Assembly: GCA_023228325.1 (NCBI GenBank)
Contig: JALOBK010000001.1
Span: forward strand, 558,001-622,000
Direction: 5' to 3'
Length of the DNA stretch: 64,000 nucleotides
Source of the DNA: a bacterium
Lineage (GTDB): Bacteria > Auribacterota > UBA6266
Each line of letters starts with the position of its first letter. Position 1 is the first letter of the stretch. Under the pieces are notes generated by a model. It did no database searches. It was not told where the DNA came from and saw only the letters and a list, made by a program, of their open reading frames with translations. Positions 1 to 9,277 of the stretch are shown one piece after another. The position numbers and the translations under genes are program-made.

Positions 1-587
1 ACCATGCTTATGTCCGGATCGGAACAGAATTGACTGCCTATTGGTATGCCTGTCACAAAAATTCTATCGGAGCTGCAGCCCAACCTGATAAGACCTTCTT
101 TAACGAAATCGGAAGCGACAAAGAACATGTCGACTTCCCTGTGAAACCAGATCGAGTGCGCCATATAATCGGTTATTACACAGGCAAGTTTTGAATTTAT
201 CTTTTTTAATTTTTTCAGATGGCTTATGATTTCTTCGGAGTGGAAATGAGTGAATATCACGCATTGCGGATTTTCATCTGTAACAAATTTTATTAATTTC
301 CGCGCGAATAGAACATCGGTATAAAGCTGCCATTTGTAATATATCCCTCCGGGACTGGCTCTGTTAACCCCCGAGAATATCAGCTTCCACAACCACTTTG
401 CTTTATCAATGCTCCAATAATAAACCGCCTTGGTGACTATCCTGTAAATCGCAAAAACATAATCAAGGGAATCAAAAATCCTTACATCATAGCCGGGATA
501 ACGTTCTTTAATATGATTATATAACGCCTCAGCCGCCCTTTTATGGCCGGAACCGTATGTGGCATGAAAAATAAATATTTTTTTCAT
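1..587 (-). CDS. MGDG-synthase-like glycosyltransferase, partial
   Basis: This is the N-terminal part (about 195 codons) of a glycosyltransferase of the monogalactosyldiacylglycerol synthase / processive diacylglycerol glucosyltransferase family. It starts at ATG 585-587 and runs off the left edge. The start shows the family nucleotide-sugar-binding loop HATYGSGHKRAAEAL, and further in the segment DYMAHSIWFHREVDMFFVAS typical of MGDG synthases. Known members transfer galactose or glucose to diacylglycerol at the inner membrane. The start codon overlaps the stop of the upstream lipid kinase in an ATGA junction, so the two are cotranscribed and probably both act on glycerolipids. The lipid substrate is inferred from family and neighbour; the acceptor domain lies outside the window. 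Confidence 0.85.
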   Translation of the reverse strand, partial: MKKIFIFHATYGSGHKRAAEALYNHIKERYPGYDVRIFDSLDYVFAIYRIVTKAVYYWSIDKAKWLWKLIFSGVNRASPGGIYYKWQLYTDVLFARKLIKFVTDENPQCVIFTHFHSEEIISHLKKLKKINSKLACVITDYMAHSIWFHREVDMFFVASDFVKEGLIRLGCSSDRIFVTGIPIGSQFCSDPDISM

Positions 588-1450
588 GGACAGCAGACCC
601 TTAGAATCTTGGGGACAACGCTTATATCAACAGGAAGTTCACAGAAAGGATCCCCGTCAACCTGGACTTTTACCCTTTTTTCGGAAAAGACCCTTATCTG
701 TTTAGCCTTCAGGTATATAACATCCTTATATTTATGGTGACTCTTTGTCAAAAGCCCCCACAGATACCTTATCATCTGCCTTTTGCCGCTCTTTGTGAAG
801 ATGCAGACGTCAAGGAATTTGTCATCGGTGGAAGCATAAGGAGCCATAACAAACTTACCCGCATAATACCTGACATTACTTACTACTACGAGACAACCTT
901 CATATCTCTCCTTTTGGTCTATAATTATATTCATAGACGGGAAAGCATATTTTGCGGAAACACCGAAAGCAGAAACGATGTAAGCAAATTTCCCGGTCCT
1001 TGCTTTTAATTTCAAATCTATCGAATTCACGACTTCAGCGTCAAATCCCGCGCTGGCCATAAGCATAAAATACGAACCGTTTATCACCCCGAGGCTTATT
1101 CTTCTTTCATTGCCTCTCAGTATTATGTCGCAGGCTTTATAGAGATTATCCGGAACATGCACTTCTTTGGCAAAAACATTTGTTGTCCCCGCGGGAATAA
1201 TTCCCAGCGCAATATCAATGCCGACTATACCGTTAATTATTTCATTTATCGTTCCGTCTCCCGCAACGGCGGCTATCTTATCAATTCCTTTGGAATACGC
1301 TTCAGCGGCAATATTAGTCGCATTACCGCGAAAAGAGGTATATTCGACAGAAACGTCTGCGCCCCTGGAAGATAAATAGGAAGCGGCTTTTTTTGTTTTA
1401 TCCTTAGAGTTCTTTCCGGCAACAGGATTTGATATCATAAGAAGTTTCAT
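584..1450 (-). CDS. Diacylglycerol/lipid kinase family protein
   Basis: A 288-aa protein of the DAGK_cat lipid kinase family (DgkB/YegS type), which uses ATP to phosphorylate diacylglycerol or a related lipid. The N-terminus carries the NPVAGK strand-loop and the nucleotide-binding GDGTINEI motif at about residue 65, followed by the family sequence GIIPAGTTNVFA near residue 85. Length matches the family. It is translationally coupled (ATGA overlap) to a downstream MGDG-synthase-like glycosyltransferase, consistent with a role in glycerolipid turnover or glycolipid synthesis. The exact lipid substrate cannot be read from sequence. Confidence 0.88.
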   Translation of the reverse strand: MKLLMISNPVAGKNSKDKTKKAASYLSSRGADVSVEYTSFRGNATNIAAEAYSKGIDKIAAVAGDGTINEIINGIVGIDIALGIIPAGTTNVFAKEVHVPDNLYKACDIILRGNERRISLGVINGSYFMLMASAGFDAEVVNSIDLKLKARTGKFAYIVSAFGVSAKYAFPSMNIIIDQKERYEGCLVVVSNVRYYAGKFVMAPYASTDDKFLDVCIFTKSGKRQMIRYLWGLLTKSHHKYKDVIYLKAKQIRVFSEKRVKVQVDGDPFCELPVDISVVPKILRVCCP

Positions 1451-1453
1451 CAG

Positions 1454-2047
1454 TTATTCATCCGGATTCTGCGCAAATTTAAAATCTTTGGTCAAAATAT
1501 ACTCTTCGCCCGACAACACGTCTCTTATGGTAATTTTTAAAGTGTAGTTGCCGTCTATTAAACCCGTAAAACTGAAATTAAGGTTCAATGAAATATCCGT
1601 GAAAAACGTCGTGTCTTCTATTTCAAAATCGCCGAATTCCTGTTCTTTTGCCAGCTCGCGGCTTTCACTGTCAAGAAGTTCATAATCAGTTTCAAGATGC
1701 GCAAAATAACCGCCTTCTTTTTCCTCTACCGAAAAGCCCACCGGCTCCAGATAAATAATGATATTTTCTCCGCCCGCAAAAGGCCTGTCTTCCCTGATAA
1801 CAAATTTCTGGAATCCTGAATTACCGTCTTTAACAAAATTAATATTTCTGGCCGAAAGAGCCGCCGCTTCCCACGCAATCTTTACCGCATCTTTGAGGTT
1901 GTCCACGGCATCGATGTGCCTGCCCTGTTGATAGCAATCGTCCGCTTTGTCAATCTTATCCCCGAATTCACCCGCAAATAACACTCCGCCGGACAAAAAT
2001 ACAAAAACCGCAAATATTATCCCTGTGTTAAATACTGCCTTTGACAT
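1454..2047 (-). CDS. Exported protein of unknown function
   Basis: A 197-aa protein whose start (ATG 2045-2047) follows the stop of the upstream glycosidase by one base, with a GGAG Shine-Dalgarno inside that gene's end; an upstream in-frame extension is less likely. It begins with a hydrophobic signal peptide (FNTGIIFAVFVFLSGGVLFA). The mature part is acidic, with a short helical segment (DDCYQQGRHIDAVDNLKDAV, TPR-like) and then probable beta-structure. I do not recognise a family. Its place between a glycosidase and a lipid kinase gives no clear function. Confidence 0.75.
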   Translation of the reverse strand: MSKAVFNTGIIFAVFVFLSGGVLFAGEFGDKIDKADDCYQQGRHIDAVDNLKDAVKIAWEAAALSARNINFVKDGNSGFQKFVIREDRPFAGGENIIIYLEPVGFSVEEKEGGYFAHLETDYELLDSESRELAKEQEFGDFEIEDTTFFTDISLNLNFSFTGLIDGNYTLKITIRDVLSGEEYILTKDFKFAQNPDE

Positions 2048-2048
2048 A

Positions 2049-4373
2049 TCATTTGAACTCCAGCTCATAAATAACACCCTTTGAAACGGATTCCGCTTCA
2101 AAGGAAACTGCATTTTTTGTTGTTTTCATCCTGCCCGGCCCTTTTTTGCCTTCCCTTTCCACCAGCAATACGGAAGGCTTGTTTGCGCCGCATTTGATTT
2201 TCAGTTTTACGCCCGGATGTTCCGAAAAGACCATAATTTTCATTTTCTTCAAATCAAAAGAGGCCGAAATATCACAGGGTTTGGAGGAAGAGATTTCCCA
2301 TGAATCGAACTTCAGGCAGGGAACGGCGGATTTTTTAGCATAATCGTTCAAACCTTTTAAAATAAAACCCCTTATATCATTTCCTTTAATATAGACCGCT
2401 GAAATTCCGCCGGGGACACTTTGCACATGGAGCTCTTTTTTCCCTGCCCGGGCCTTATATACGGATGTTTCGGAATTTTTGGATATCAGATAAATTACTT
2501 TCTCGTCCTTCTCGGCCGATACGGTTACATCATACGCGGCGTATTCCCCGCTTTTTTGTCCCAGTATCTTTTCTAATTTTTTATCATCATTCAGTATATC
2601 CCCGGCCGCAAAAATGATTTTACCTTTTCCGATATTCTTTTCGATGTCCTGCGGCACGCTGTTCTTTTTCGGGAACAGCGCTTTCAAGAGTATATTCGAC
2701 GGTTTAAAATCATCGTCAAGATACGGAATTGTCCCGAAAACAATCAATTTTCCGCCGGTTTTCACATATTTTAAAAGTTTTTGCTGAACTTTTTCCCCCA
2801 TCCAGTCAGAAAGCTTCAAAATGATAACTTTCGCTTTTGCAAGTTCCGCATTCTCCTCATAATCCAAATATTTAACGCCGGTTTTCAAACCGCGCCGGGC
2901 CGCTTCTTTCATTAAAGGGATAAGCCCCTCCCCAATACATACAGGCTTCTCTTTTATTCCTGAATTTTTCCACGCATGGTCACCGGCCTTCCAGGAAGCC
3001 GCCCAGCAATAAGGCATGTAGCAACCCCAGTAAATATCTTTTTCAACTCCGGATTCCACAGCGTTTTTACTGAAAGAATTAAAAAACAGGTTTATCATTT
3101 TCGCCAGGTAAAATTTATTTGTTCTGACACAATCATGAGTTATCGGCGCGGAAGCCGGATACGGCTTTTCGCATGATGAATCTATGTTAATATCCCACAG
3201 GTCTGTTCCCACTCCGGTATAATAGTTCATTCCCTTGGCGCCAAAAGCAAAATAGAGCATGCTCTGATAATAACTCGGGGTGGATTTTTCAAACATCTTA
3301 TGGTATATCCTGCTAAAACCCCAATTTTCTTCAAGGCAGACCCCCGGATGTTTTCCGGCGACAACCTGATAAATACAATATGCATTCTCATCTTCATAAG
3401 GATATTTCGTCCAGTTGGTAAATCCCCATGAAGCAATGTCCCCGAAGACATGTAGATTACTTCTCGAAAAATATGAGTCGGCTTCAGACAGCCAGAAAGG
3501 ATTCCAGTTTACCACAACAGGAACTTTTAAACTGGCAAGATATGACTTGCACCGCGACAACACTTCCCTGTAAAACACTCCGGAAAACTCAGCCCAGTCT
3601 ATATTTTTTCTGAAAGTTTTTACTTCCCCCTGCTGAAATTCCGTAGGAGGAAGGATTTCATCAAAACTCTGAATCTTCACAAAGTTTCTCGAGTTATATT
3701 CCCTGACCGTATGGTATTTTTTCTTCAGGAAGGACGAAAAACCCGCAGCCCCGCTCCTGGAATAATCATAACCGGTAATATGGGGAAGGCAGAAAGTATA
3801 TATTCCTTCATTAAGTATCTGAACCCCTATAACAGGCCCTTCCGGGTATTGCCTGCCCCTGAGGACATCCCGGTCAACAGCCTCAAACCATTTTTTCACA
3901 TGTTCATGGAATTTATCATCTAAGGGCGCCGGAAGCGCTTTATGCCAGAGCGTCGGCTCCCCGAGGGAATTCCTTATAGGTTCAATACCGCTCTCGGCGA
4001 CAGGCTCAACATAATCAGCCAAACCCGCATAATCTGTTTCAGCATGAATAAGCGGACCCGGTTTAACAATACAATATAAGCCCAGCTCTTTAATTATTTC
4101 AAGAAACCTTATTATATCGGTATTCGGCACTGTTTCCCCGTTAAAATAGAACTTGCCCGGCGCTGGAGAATGATGTCTCCATGGAATATAACAGGTAATA
4201 ACGTCCGCGCCCATTTCCCTGAGAAGCTTCAATTTCTTTTCCCATAAGTGACGTCCGTCCCTGTAATAAGGATAGTCCGCGGAAAGAAGCATAAAAGGTT
4301 TGCCGTCACGGTAGAATATCCCCTTTTTAACCTCTATTTCTTTTGGAGAAAGCCTGGTTTTTTTCCTTCCCAT
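2049..4373 (-). CDS. Glycoside hydrolase family 35-like (beta-galactosidase type)
   Basis: A 774-aa protein with an N-terminal TIM barrel of the GH35 clan. Visible marks are DGKPFMLLSADYPYYRDGRH, WEKKLKLLREMGADVITCYI, the PWRHHSPAPGKFYF strand and VKPGPLIHAE. The probable acid/base Glu lies in VQILNEG (around residue 188) and the probable nucleophile in VCLEENWGF (around residue 345). No signal peptide is visible, so it is probably cytoplasmic. The C-terminal third (about 480-774) looks like beta-rich accessory domains. Known GH35 enzymes release terminal beta-linked galactose or glucosamine; the substrate here is unknown. A GH42-like assignment is the main alternative. It is first in the four-gene minus-strand operon. 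Confidence 0.82.
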   Translation of the reverse strand: MGRKKTRLSPKEIEVKKGIFYRDGKPFMLLSADYPYYRDGRHLWEKKLKLLREMGADVITCYIPWRHHSPAPGKFYFNGETVPNTDIIRFLEIIKELGLYCIVKPGPLIHAETDYAGLADYVEPVAESGIEPIRNSLGEPTLWHKALPAPLDDKFHEHVKKWFEAVDRDVLRGRQYPEGPVIGVQILNEGIYTFCLPHITGYDYSRSGAAGFSSFLKKKYHTVREYNSRNFVKIQSFDEILPPTEFQQGEVKTFRKNIDWAEFSGVFYREVLSRCKSYLASLKVPVVVNWNPFWLSEADSYFSRSNLHVFGDIASWGFTNWTKYPYEDENAYCIYQVVAGKHPGVCLEENWGFSRIYHKMFEKSTPSYYQSMLYFAFGAKGMNYYTGVGTDLWDINIDSSCEKPYPASAPITHDCVRTNKFYLAKMINLFFNSFSKNAVESGVEKDIYWGCYMPYCWAASWKAGDHAWKNSGIKEKPVCIGEGLIPLMKEAARRGLKTGVKYLDYEENAELAKAKVIILKLSDWMGEKVQQKLLKYVKTGGKLIVFGTIPYLDDDFKPSNILLKALFPKKNSVPQDIEKNIGKGKIIFAAGDILNDDKKLEKILGQKSGEYAAYDVTVSAEKDEKVIYLISKNSETSVYKARAGKKELHVQSVPGGISAVYIKGNDIRGFILKGLNDYAKKSAVPCLKFDSWEISSSKPCDISASFDLKKMKIMVFSEHPGVKLKIKCGANKPSVLLVEREGKKGPGRMKTTKNAVSFEAESVSKGVIYELEFK

Positions 4374-4434
4374 TATTTTATTTTCCCTTCCGAGCTCAAA
4401 TAAATTTTTAATTTATAGCGGCTGATAAAGCAGT

Positions 4435-4443
4435 ATTATATCA
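4435..4443 (-). promoter_or_regulatory. Extended -10 promoter candidate for the GH35 operon
   Basis: On the minus strand a TGATATAAT extended -10 element lies about 60 nt upstream of the GH35 start. No good -35 box is seen, as is common for extended -10 promoters. Confidence 0.4.
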
Positions 4444-4551
4444 TAACAGTATATTCAATAACTCCAATAAACTAAACAATATTTTATATTTTTGAACGTT
4501 CATCGGCTTCGGGAGTCTAAATAAACAGGAAACTTAAAGAAAGGAGTTTAA

Positions 4552-5976
4552 ATGAAGCAACTGGCGGTTTTTTTATCTCTGATTTTTTTGTTGAGTACAT
4601 TATCAATTGGCGCAGAATCACTTAAGAGCACGCTGGATGACCAGAGAACCGTGGCAATAACTATTTATAATTCAAACCTGGCGCTTGTCAAGGATGTCAG
4701 GGACATATCGCTTCCAACGGGCACTTTTGAGCTCAGGTTCATGGATGTGGCCCAAAACATCAACCCCGCAACCGTCTATATTAAATCCGTAAATCAGCCG
4801 GAAAAACTCAGCATCTTAGAGCAGAACTATGAATATGACCTTCTGAATCCGCAAAAACTCATGGAAAAATATATTGATAAAACCGTTAAAGTGGTCGATA
4901 AGAACTATTACACGGGGGAAGAAACAATATACGACGCAAAAATACTGTCGACAAACGGAGCTCCTATTTTTGAGGTCAACGGCAAGATAATGGTCGGGCT
5001 CCCTCACAGGATAATATATCCTTCAATCCCCGAAAACCTTATCGCAAAACCCACTCTGGTATGGCTGCTCGACAACAATTACAACAAAAAACATACAGTG
5101 GAAGCGTCATACCTTACGGGTGGAATAAACTGGAAAGCGGATTATGTCGCTGTTCTTGACAAAGATGATAAAAAAGTTGATTTGAACGGATGGGTAACAA
5201 TTAACAATAACAGCGGCGCCGAGTACAAGGATGCCGCGATCAAGCTGGTGGCGGGCGATGTAAACAGGGTTTACGACGAGTTTAGCAGACTCCGCAGCGA
5301 TAAACTCCTGGGCGCAGCCGAAGCCAAGCACGAGTCCGGGTTCACCGAAGAGTCCCTTTTTGAATATCATCTCTATACCCTGCAGCGGCCCGCGACAGTA
5401 AAGCAAAACCAGACAAAACAGATAAGCCTTCTGCAATCAACGGACATCCCTGTCAAAAAGGAACTGATCTACTGGGGCGCCGAATACTATTACAGGGGCC
5501 AGTACGGACAGCCGGTCTCCAACCAGAAAATCGGAGCTTACATAAACATTGAAAATAAAAAAGAAAACCACCTGGGGATGCCGCTGCCTAAAGGAACGAT
5601 CAGGGTTTATAAAGCCGACAGTGATGGAAGCCTTCAATTCATCGGCGAGGACAGTATAGACCATACGCCCAAAGACGAAAAAATCAAGATAAAACTCGGA
5701 GACTCTTTCGATGTTGTCGGAGAAAGAAAACAGCTTGACTGGAAATCTTTCGGCGTTTTAAGGAACATATATGAAGTGGAATGGGAAATCTCCCTCAGAA
5801 ACCATAAAGACGAAGATACCGGAGTAAGGGTAATTGAACCGGTGCCCGGAGACTGGGAAGTGCTGGATTCGACCCACAAATGGGAAAAAACGGAAGCTCA
5901 CACCCTTGAATTCAATGTCAAAATTCCGAAAAACGAAGAGGTAAAAATAAGATACAGGATAAGGACTCATTACTGA
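4552..5976 (+). CDS. DUF4139 domain exported protein
   Basis: A 474-aa protein with a clear signal peptide (LAVFLSLIFLLSTLSIGAES) and the DUF4139 family pattern: an N-terminal region typified by VAITIYNSNLALVKDVRDI and a conserved SYLTGGINWKADYVAVL segment near residue 185, followed by beta-rich sequence to the end. DUF4139 proteins are predicted exported beta-sandwich proteins with no established biochemical role. An AAGGAG Shine-Dalgarno sits 7 nt before the ATG. It is monocistronic, with a strong intrinsic terminator just after the stop. Family recognition is good; function is unknown. Confidence 0.85.
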   Translation: MKQLAVFLSLIFLLSTLSIGAESLKSTLDDQRTVAITIYNSNLALVKDVRDISLPTGTFELRFMDVAQNINPATVYIKSVNQPEKLSILEQNYEYDLLNPQKLMEKYIDKTVKVVDKNYYTGEETIYDAKILSTNGAPIFEVNGKIMVGLPHRIIYPSIPENLIAKPTLVWLLDNNYNKKHTVEASYLTGGINWKADYVAVLDKDDKKVDLNGWVTINNNSGAEYKDAAIKLVAGDVNRVYDEFSRLRSDKLLGAAEAKHESGFTEESLFEYHLYTLQRPATVKQNQTKQISLLQSTDIPVKKELIYWGAEYYYRGQYGQPVSNQKIGAYINIENKKENHLGMPLPKGTIRVYKADSDGSLQFIGEDSIDHTPKDEKIKIKLGDSFDVVGERKQLDWKSFGVLRNIYEVEWEISLRNHKDEDTGVRVIEPVPGDWEVLDSTHKWEKTEAHTLEFNVKIPKNEEVKIRYRIRTHY

Positions 5977-5997
5977 AATTAACCTCCAGAGCAACAG

Positions 5998-6039
5998 AAA
6001 GCGCCCGTTTTTGATTTGAAAACGGGCGCTTTTATTTTA
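5998..6039 (+). terminator. Rho-independent terminator after DUF4139 gene
   Basis: A 14-bp perfect stem (AAAGCGCCCGTTTT paired with AAAACGGGCGCTTT) with a 7-nt loop, followed by a T-rich tract. Confidence 0.93.
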
Positions 6040-6043
6040 TAAT
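6016..6043 (+). promoter_or_regulatory. Candidate hydE promoter
   Basis: TTGAAA (6016-6021), a 16-nt spacer and TATAAT (6038-6043). The -35 box lies inside the upstream terminator stem-loop. The hydE ATG follows at 6059, with GAAGAAGG as Shine-Dalgarno. Confidence 0.5.
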
Positions 6044-6058
6044 GCGAAGAAGGCGTAT

Positions 6059-7141
6059 ATGGATATAGAACAAAAAAGCTCTATCGAATATAAAATTTCT
6101 TTTGAAAAACCTTTTTCAAAAGAAGATTTGCTCTTACTGCTGAATTTAAAAAACCAATCCGAGCTCAAATGGCTGTATTCGACTGCGGACAGGGTCCGCA
6201 GAAAATACATGGGAGATGAAATTTTTCTGCGCGGCATCATAGAATTTTCAAACCGTTGCGGAAAATCCTGTGATTACTGCGGCATAAGAGCCCCTAACAG
6301 CAAAGTCAACCGATACCGTATCCCCGACCAGGAAATAATCGACATCTGTATGATACTTGAAAAGCAAGCCATAACAACCGTTGTCTTACAATCGGGAGAA
6401 GACCTTTTCTATACAAAAGAAAAAATGGGCGGGATAATAAAAACAATAAAAGAAAAAACAAATCTCGCTATAACACTGTCGGTCGGGGAAAGAGACAAAG
6501 AGACTTACCGGTACTGGAAGAATTGCGGTATGGACAGGTATCTGCTCCGTTTCGAAACATCAAACCAAAAAATATTCAAGGACATTCATCCGGATGATAA
6601 CTTTAAAGAAAGGCTGAATTGCATCAGAGTTTTAAAGGAACTCGGGATCCAGACAGGTTCGGGTTTCATGATAGGACTGCCCCAAACGGGGCTGGATGAT
6701 ATAGCAAATGATATACTCTTATGCAGGGAACTGGACCTCGACATGATAGGAATCGGGCCTTTTATCCCTCACCCCGATACTCCTCTGTATATAGACGGAT
6801 TTACATTTGACCTTGATTTCTATACAAAAGTTCTCGCCGTGCTGCGCATGGTCAACTATAACTGCCACATTCCCGCCACAACCGCTTTTGATGCATTTAA
6901 AAAAGAAGGGCGCAACCTTGCCCTGCAGCGCGGAGCAAATGTATTTATGCCCAATGTCACCCCGGAGAAATACCGCAGGGATTATCTTTTATACCCCGGG
7001 AAACCCTGTGTTGATGAACCGGGAGAAAAATGTATTGCCTGTTCGGCCGTAAGAATAACGTCCCTCGGAAGGGAAATAGGCAAAGGCAAAGGGCACAGCT
7101 TAAAAAAACCGGGGGCATGCCAGGGTCTTTCAGCTTTTTAA
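6059..7141 (+). CDS. hydE: [FeFe]-hydrogenase maturase, radical SAM HydE
   Basis: A 360-aa radical SAM protein. IIEFSNRCGKSCDYCGIRAP carries the CX3CX2C motif that holds the catalytic [4Fe-4S] cluster. RYRIPDQEII, VVLQSGED, the GSGFMIGLPQTGLDDI segment and TAFDAFKKEGRNLALQRGAN are typical of HydE. A C-terminal Cys cluster (CVDEPGEKCIACS) may hold an auxiliary cluster, as in some HydE. HydE acts with HydF and HydG to build the H-cluster of [FeFe] hydrogenase. None of these partners, and no hydrogenase, is in this window, so hydE stands alone here. PylB-like methylornithine synthase is a related alternative, but the sequence fits HydE better. Confidence 0.88.
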   Translation: MDIEQKSSIEYKISFEKPFSKEDLLLLLNLKNQSELKWLYSTADRVRRKYMGDEIFLRGIIEFSNRCGKSCDYCGIRAPNSKVNRYRIPDQEIIDICMILEKQAITTVVLQSGEDLFYTKEKMGGIIKTIKEKTNLAITLSVGERDKETYRYWKNCGMDRYLLRFETSNQKIFKDIHPDDNFKERLNCIRVLKELGIQTGSGFMIGLPQTGLDDIANDILLCRELDLDMIGIGPFIPHPDTPLYIDGFTFDLDFYTKVLAVLRMVNYNCHIPATTAFDAFKKEGRNLALQRGANVFMPNVTPEKYRRDYLLYPGKPCVDEPGEKCIACSAVRITSLGREIGKGKGHSLKKPGACQGLSAF

Positions 7142-7492
7142 TAAAAACAGAAATACGCCTATTAAAACATATATTAATCCCCCCGCCCGATAAAATAACG
7201 GAGGGGCTTTGGCTATTATTTCGGCGGCTTTGCCCGTCAATCCTGAGTTTAACAGGATAACAGCTTTGATTATACCCGCGATACCGAAGAATAGTATTAC
7301 TTTCGGGAATACGCCTGGCTGTTTCAAGCCGAATGAAACAAAGGTAACGCCTAAAAACAATGCAAGCGGAAATAATACTCTTCTGACGGTCCTTGCGCCT
7401 TTTCTTTTCAGCCTGTCAATAAATGATGCCGGCCTTAAAACAAAATACAACCCCGCGACAATCCAAAAAACACCGATTATTTTAAAAAACAT
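7130..7492 (-). CDS. Small integral membrane protein of unknown function
   Basis: A 120-aa protein with about four hydrophobic segments (IIGVFWIVAGLYFVL, VLFPLALFLGVTFVSFGL, VILFFGIAGIIKAVILL and YRAGGLIYVLIGVFLFLL). It converges on hydE, overlapping it by 12 bp, and its start lies 12 nt downstream of the pabBC stop, so it is probably the last gene of the transporter-pabBC operon. No family is recognised. Confidence 0.65.
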   Translation of the reverse strand: MFFKIIGVFWIVAGLYFVLRPASFIDRLKRKGARTVRRVLFPLALFLGVTFVSFGLKQPGVFPKVILFFGIAGIIKAVILLNSGLTGKAAEIIAKAPPLFYRAGGLIYVLIGVFLFLLKS

Positions 7493-7504
7493 TCCGTTTT
7501 ATCC

Positions 7505-9271
7505 TCACGCTTTAACCTTTGAACATTCCGGTACAGACAGCTTAACCTTATAAAGTCTCCTTATGGAATTAGCCAGGTAAATATCATCGCATTCCCGCAA
7601 ATCATTCAGGCGAAGAACTTGCTCTTCCAGCTTGCCGAGCCCAATAAGATAATCCCTGAAAGTACCTGCAAGCAAACCCGAGGAAACAGGAGGAGTAAAC
7701 AGCCTGCCCCCCATGTCCAATATAACATTTGCAATCGTAGATTCCGTCAGTTCCCCCGACTCATTAAACAATATTACATCATCATATTCCGGCCTTGATC
7801 CAGATGCCTGATCATAAACAGCGCGGTTCGTGGTCTTATGATACAAAAAAATATCGGATGTATTAACCGGTTTTAACGCAACAGCGACTTTCTGCAATTT
7901 TTCTCCGTGCCCGCCGGGCAGGAACTCCGCGCTTATCGATACAAAACCATTTTTTGATACAGTCAGGCGCACCTTGTACTTTTGACGTGTAAACTTCTTT
8001 TCTTCTTCGGCAAGCAATTCTTTAATGCGGCGTATGTCAACTCTAAAGGAGAAAAAATCGGCGGAAGCGGATAACCTTTTAATATGCCTGTCCAAAAGAA
8101 AAAAACCCTTATCCTTTTCCCACAGTATAGACTCAATAAGCGAAAATTCGTGTTTTCCGGGAATTAAAATCCCGGTCTTTCCGCCGCATTCTTCGAACTC
8201 CTTTTCAGCCGTGGAATCCCATACAATACCGCTACCTGTGCCATACTCGGCAGTCCGCCTGTTTTTATCTATCAGAACAGACCTTATCGCAACATTAAAA
8301 ACCGCCCTTCCCGCAGGTTCGACAAAACCCATGGAACCGGTATATACCTTCCGGGGTGTCTTTTCAAGTTCTGATATGATTTCCATTGTCCTTGCTTTAG
8401 GAGCGCCTGTAACCGAAGCAGAGGGAAACATAGCTTTAAAAATTTCGGAAATACCCGATTTCGTCTTTGAGCTTACCGTCGACGTCATTTGCCATACATA
8501 AGGATGTTTCTCCAATTTGAAAAGATCCCTGACTTCAACGGAACCATATTCTGATATGCGGCCCATGTCATTTCTCATCATGTCCACAATCATAATGTTC
8601 TCCGCGCGTTCTTTATCGGAATTAAAAAGTCTTTCGGATTCCAGTTTATCCCGCGCGCAATAAAATCCCCTGGGTGCGGTGCCTTTCATCGGCCGGGAAA
8701 TCAGGTTATCACCCTCAAGGCAGAAAAACAGCTCCGGAGAGAAAGAACAAATCGCCCATTCATCTGTTTCTATGAAAGCTGAATAAGGAGGAATATCTTT
8801 TCCTATTATACCACTGAAAAAATCATAGGCATCGCAGGAAAAATTACTTTTGAGCCGGTAGGTGAAATTGACCTGATAAGTGTCTCCCCTCTCAATAAAC
8901 CCCTTTATTACAGCCATATCTTCTTTATACCGGTAACGGTTAATATCAGCTTTCCAGCGCGGTGTGTTCTTTAAGAGATTTCCCGTCCCGCCGACAGAAT
9001 CAAGAACTACGGGTTTTTCATAAATTCCGAACCAAAGAAGAGGAAAATCGCCGATTTCTTTAGTCCTGAGAGCTTTGTCAAATGCCGGCGCCGCCTCATA
9101 TGAAAGAAACCCCGCGGCATAGCATTTTTTTTCTCTCACGTACTCTTCCACAAGCTTCAGGGCGGAAATAACCTGATTTATACGACCGGCGGAAATTACT
9201 TTTACAGGTTTATCGAACTTAAGGAAAATTTTTTTCTCAACATCAAAAAATATTACTGCGGGATTTTTCAA
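7505..9271 (-). CDS. pabB: Fused aminodeoxychorismate synthase component I / aminodeoxychorismate lyase
   Basis: A 588-aa PabB-PabC fusion for p-aminobenzoate (folate) synthesis. Residues about 1-370 form the chorismate-binding domain, with RPMKGTAPRG, ERAENIMIVDMMRNDMGR, HPYVWQMTSTV and GTGSGIVWDS. Residues about 380-588 form a class IV PLP aminotransferase-fold lyase, with LLDRHIKRL, the KTTNRAVYD segment (candidate PLP lysine), ESTIANVIL and PVSSGLLAGTFRDYLI. The start is TTG (9269-9271) with an AGGTAGG Shine-Dalgarno 5 nt upstream. It lies 6 nt after the stop of the NSS transporter, so the two are cotranscribed. Such fusions are known in several phyla. No pabA glutaminase is in the window. 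Confidence 0.9.
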   Translation of the reverse strand: MKNPAVIFFDVEKKIFLKFDKPVKVISAGRINQVISALKLVEEYVREKKCYAAGFLSYEAAPAFDKALRTKEIGDFPLLWFGIYEKPVVLDSVGGTGNLLKNTPRWKADINRYRYKEDMAVIKGFIERGDTYQVNFTYRLKSNFSCDAYDFFSGIIGKDIPPYSAFIETDEWAICSFSPELFFCLEGDNLISRPMKGTAPRGFYCARDKLESERLFNSDKERAENIMIVDMMRNDMGRISEYGSVEVRDLFKLEKHPYVWQMTSTVSSKTKSGISEIFKAMFPSASVTGAPKARTMEIISELEKTPRKVYTGSMGFVEPAGRAVFNVAIRSVLIDKNRRTAEYGTGSGIVWDSTAEKEFEECGGKTGILIPGKHEFSLIESILWEKDKGFFLLDRHIKRLSASADFFSFRVDIRRIKELLAEEEKKFTRQKYKVRLTVSKNGFVSISAEFLPGGHGEKLQKVAVALKPVNTSDIFLYHKTTNRAVYDQASGSRPEYDDVILFNESGELTESTIANVILDMGGRLFTPPVSSGLLAGTFRDYLIGLGKLEEQVLRLNDLRECDDIYLANSIRRLYKVKLSVPECSKVKA

Positions 9272-9277
9272 AAAAAC

